Below the pieces are notes generated by a model. The model did no database searches and had not been told where the DNA came from. It was given only the letters and a program-made list of their open reading frames with translations. A stretch of 64,000 nt of DNA from Armatimonadetes bacterium UBA1398 (GTDB lineage Bacteria > Armatimonadota > Zipacnadia > UBA1398). Shown here piece by piece: positions 61,747-64,000 of the stretch (its first letter is position 1; each line of letters starts with the position of its first letter). The stretch covers positions 169 to 64,168 of the forward strand of contig DBQI01000026.1 in assembly GCA_002305165.1 (NCBI GenBank), in the 5' to 3' direction. A program made the position numbers and the translations under genes.

Positions 61747-62847
61747 ATGGCAATGAAGCACAGCGGGTCGTTTGTGTTGTGTACGACAGTGGTCCTCCTG
61801 GGTCTTGCGCTGGCACTCACGGTAGGCTGCTCGTCCAAGTCGGGCGACGGCGGCGGCGCGAACCTCCCCACATCTGCGGCGGGCGGCGGAGAGACGTCGG
61901 CAGCGGGCGCGGGAGGGGCCGTCAGTGGCGAGGTGCGCGTAGACGGTTCCAGCACCGTGTTCCCCATCACCGAGGCGGTCGCGGAGGAGTTCGGCATCGA
62001 GCACCCCGAAGTCCATGTGGCTGTGGCGTTCTCGGGCACTGGCGGGGGCATGAAGAAGCTCATCGCGAAGGAGATAGGGCTGGCCGGAGCCTCGCGCCCC
62101 ATCAAGGCCGAGGAACTGGAGGCGACCAAGGCGGCTGGCGTGGAGTTCATCGAGTTGCCCGTGGCCTATGACGCACTCGCTGTTGTGGTTCATCCGGAGA
62201 ACACATGGGCTGAGTCCCTAACCATCGACGAACTGCGTATCGCATGGGAACCCGGAGCTCAGAATGTCGTGAAGAGCTGGTCGCAGATCCGCCCCGGCTT
62301 CCCCGATGAGCCCCTGGGCCTCTACGGTCCCGGCGTCGATTCGGGAACCTACGACTACTTCACGGAGGCAGTCTGCGGCGAGGAGGGCGCTAGCAGAGGC
62401 GACTTCCAGGCCAGCGAGGATGACAACGTGCTGGTTCAAGGCGTATCGAACGATCCCGCCGCTCTAGGGTTCTTCGGAATGGCCTACCTGACCCAGAATG
62501 AGGGCCTGGTCAAAGCGGTAGCCATAGACGACGGCAACCCAGACAACGGCGACGGTCCACAAGCGCCCACCAAGGACAACGTGATCAATGGCGTGTACCG
62601 GCCGCTGTCACGTCCCCTGTTCATCTACGTGAACGTGGAAGCGGCGGCCGATCCGGCCGTGGACGCTTTCGTCCGCTTCTACCTCGACAACGCGGCGGAA
62701 CTGGCGACGGAGGTCGGCTACGTGCCCCTTCCTGACAGTGTGTACGATCTCGTCAGGGCCCGCTATGCTGACAGAGTCGTCGGTTCCATGTTCGAGGGGC
62801 GGGGCTCCGTCACGGATGCCTCCCTCGAGGAGATGCTGGGCCAGTAG
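61747..62847 (+). CDS. pstS: Phosphate ABC transporter substrate-binding protein PstS
   Basis: A 366-residue periplasmic lipoprotein that captures inorganic phosphate. Signal peptide with lipobox LTVGC (Cys near residue 28), then a Gly/Ala-rich linker. The binding cleft signatures include VDGSSTVFPITEAVAEEF near residue 62 (SSTVFP-type loop), FSGTGGGMKKLIAKE near residue 97, and VDSGTYDYFTEAV near residue 196; the canonical SGT signatures are both visible. C-terminal half includes RPLFIYVN as in PstS. Its stop shares a base with the GTG start of pstC. Confidence 0.93.
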   Translation: MAMKHSGSFVLCTTVVLLGLALALTVGCSSKSGDGGGANLPTSAAGGGETSAAGAGGAVSGEVRVDGSSTVFPITEAVAEEFGIEHPEVHVAVAFSGTGGGMKKLIAKEIGLAGASRPIKAEELEATKAAGVEFIELPVAYDALAVVVHPENTWAESLTIDELRIAWEPGAQNVVKSWSQIRPGFPDEPLGLYGPGVDSGTYDYFTEAVCGEEGASRGDFQASEDDNVLVQGVSNDPAALGFFGMAYLTQNEGLVKAVAIDDGNPDNGDGPQAPTKDNVINGVYRPLSRPLFIYVNVEAAADPAVDAFVRFYLDNAAELATEVGYVPLPDSVYDLVRARYADRVVGSMFEGRGSVTDASLEEMLGQ

Positions 62848-63764
62848 TGGACCAACCCATTGAGAAGCGACGGGCGGGGCGCACCCTCCGAGGCGTCTTC
62901 GAGTGGCTGATCGAGCGTGGTCTCCAGGTGTGCGCCCTGCTCTCCGTCGCGACAACCATTGGCATCATTCTGGCGCTGCTGTTGCAGAGCGTTCCGTTCT
63001 TCCGCGAGGTATCGGTCAAGGACTTCCTCACGGACAGGGAGTGGACGCCGCTCTTCGCCCAGAAGCACTTCGGCATCCTGCCCCTGGTCGCGGGCACGAT
63101 GCTCGTCACGGCCATCGCCATGGCCGTGGCGTTGCCTGCGGGACTGATGATCGCGGTATACCTCAGCGAGTTCGCTCGACCACGCATTCGGCGGATGGTG
63201 AAGCCCGTTCTCGAGGTCCTGGCCGGGGTCCCCACCGTTGTCTACGGGTACTTCGCGCTCAGCTTCGTGACGCCGGCCCTGCAGACGTTTATCCCTGGCC
63301 TCAAGGGCTTCAACGCCCTCGGGGCCGGACTCGTCATGGGGGTGATGGTGCTGCCGCTCGTCGCCTCACTGTCGGAGGATGCGCTGTACGCCGTGCCGCA
63401 GAGGTTGCGAGAGGCCTCCTACGCCCTGGGCTCGACGCGTCTGCAGATGGTGTTCAGGACCCTGATCCCCGCCGCGCTTTCAGGGATCGCCGCTTCCTTC
63501 ATCCTCGGGGTATCCCGAGCGGTTGGCGAGACGATGATCGTCGCGATTGCGGCGGGGTCACAACCCACGCTGTCTCTGGACCCGCGAGTCCCCATACAGA
63601 CCATGACCGGCTACATCGTGCAGATCAGCATGGGGGACACCCCCCATGGCACCTTGGAGTACCACACGATCTTCGCTGTCGGACTGACGCTGTTCATCAT
63701 GACTTTCACGCTGAACTGGGTGAGCATGGCGCTGCGGAACCGATATGAAAGGGCCTACCGATGA
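62847..63764 (+). CDS. pstC: Phosphate ABC transporter permease PstC
   Basis: A 305-residue inner-membrane permease with six helices. Typical sequences are PLVAGTMLVTAIAMAVALPAGLMIAVYLSEFA near residue 78, LEVLAGVPTVVYGYFAL near residue 125, and the EAA-like coupling loop VPQRLREASYALGSTRLQMVFRTLIPAALSGIAASFILGVSRAVGETM near residue 190. GTG start shares one base with the pstS stop, and the stop overlaps pstA by four bases, so translation of the three is coupled. Confidence 0.94.
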   Translation: MDQPIEKRRAGRTLRGVFEWLIERGLQVCALLSVATTIGIILALLLQSVPFFREVSVKDFLTDREWTPLFAQKHFGILPLVAGTMLVTAIAMAVALPAGLMIAVYLSEFARPRIRRMVKPVLEVLAGVPTVVYGYFALSFVTPALQTFIPGLKGFNALGAGLVMGVMVLPLVASLSEDALYAVPQRLREASYALGSTRLQMVFRTLIPAALSGIAASFILGVSRAVGETMIVAIAAGSQPTLSLDPRVPIQTMTGYIVQISMGDTPHGTLEYHTIFAVGLTLFIMTFTLNWVSMALRNRYERAYR

Positions 63765-64000
63765 GTGAACCGTCGATAGGGCCGCAGGTCGGCGCCCCGC
63801 CGGCCACGGATATTCAGGGCAACGCGCGAGGCCGCGGATGGATCAAGGAACTGGGCTTCGAGGCCATCGCTCTCGCGACGGTCTGTGCGGCACTGCTGAT
63901 GCTCGGCGTGCTGCTCGTGGACATCGTGCTCGACGGCTGGCCACGGCTCGGCATGGACTTCCTGAAGAGCCTACCGTCACGGAAGGCCGAGCAGGCTGGC
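63761..64000 (+). CDS. pstA: Phosphate ABC transporter permease PstA, partial
   Basis: The first 80 codons of PstA, cut by the window edge. Translated from ATG 63761 it reads SEPSIGPQVGAPP and later FEAIALATVCAALLMLGVLL, the N-terminal cytoplasmic tail and first transmembrane helix. The position right after pstC, with an ATGA overlap, supports the assignment more than the short sequence does. Confidence 0.85.
   Translation, partial: MSEPSIGPQVGAPPATDIQGNARGRGWIKELGFEAIALATVCAALLMLGVLLVDIVLDGWPRLGMDFLKSLPSRKAEQAG

Overview
The window is a GC-rich (about 65%), densely coded bacterial chromosome segment with no sign of phage, IS elements, CRISPR arrays, rRNA or tRNA genes. An SLH-domain outer-membrane porin, secreted copper-amine-oxidase-N-like domain proteins, a GH172 (DUF2961) and a GH29 enzyme, UroD-fold methyltransferase-like pairs and a two-component-regulator propeller together suggest a diderm Terrabacteria lineage. 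My best guess is Armatimonadota or a relative; this rests on gene content, not on a marker-gene tree. GTG and TTG starts are frequent and operons are tightly packed with 1 to 4 base overlaps.

Layout. 182-4538: a GH29 alpha-L-fucosidase facing a very large secreted glycoside-hydrolase-like protein. 4625-10900: a six-gene run (FetAB-like ABC exporter, HUMPS/hexulose-phosphate-synthase-like decarboxylase or aldolase, zinc alcohol dehydrogenase, TrkA, TrkH) ended by a perfect 14-bp hairpin. 10955-14940: leftward GH172 enzyme and an SLH/collagen-like/coiled-coil/beta-barrel protein with a long structured 5' leader. 15278-17522: two UroD-fold proteins. 17519-19062: leftward CuAO-N-like protein and TatD. 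19223-22235: MFS permease plus two tandem M55 D-aminopeptidases. 22310-24478: a Pro/Glu-rich secreted protein. 24610-33022: lysA, a DHH/CBS/tRNA-nucleotidyltransferase fusion, an M50 protease, trpS, scpA, scpB and a DacF-type carboxypeptidase. 32979-39033 (leftward, with one small rightward lipoprotein gene): a degenerate HtrA-like protein, metG, larC and larB. 39145-41606: two lipoproteins and a T2SF domain joined to a ClpX-type zinc finger. 41619-46683: a propeller/toroid protein, an unknown protein, and a beta-lactamase/TIM-barrel fusion. 46872: phosphate acetyltransferase. 47882-59041: leftward nuoF-G-H-I-J-K-L-M-N without nuoA-E. 59253-64000: prs, rplY, smpB and the start of a pst phosphate-uptake operon.

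Biologically, the segment mixes housekeeping (lysine/peptidoglycan, translation, chromosome condensation, complex I, PRPP, phosphate uptake) with a plant- or algal-polysaccharide/peptide scavenging set (GH29, GH172, GH-like fusions, M55, MFS) and an envelope-architecture set (SLH porin, DacF, HtrA-like, lipoproteins). The most unusual items are the collagen-bearing SLH porin with a leader able to pair with its own Shine-Dalgarno site, the HtrA-like protein that has lost two of three catalytic residues, the T2SF plus ClpX-zinc-finger protein, and the beta-lactamase/glycosidase fusion.
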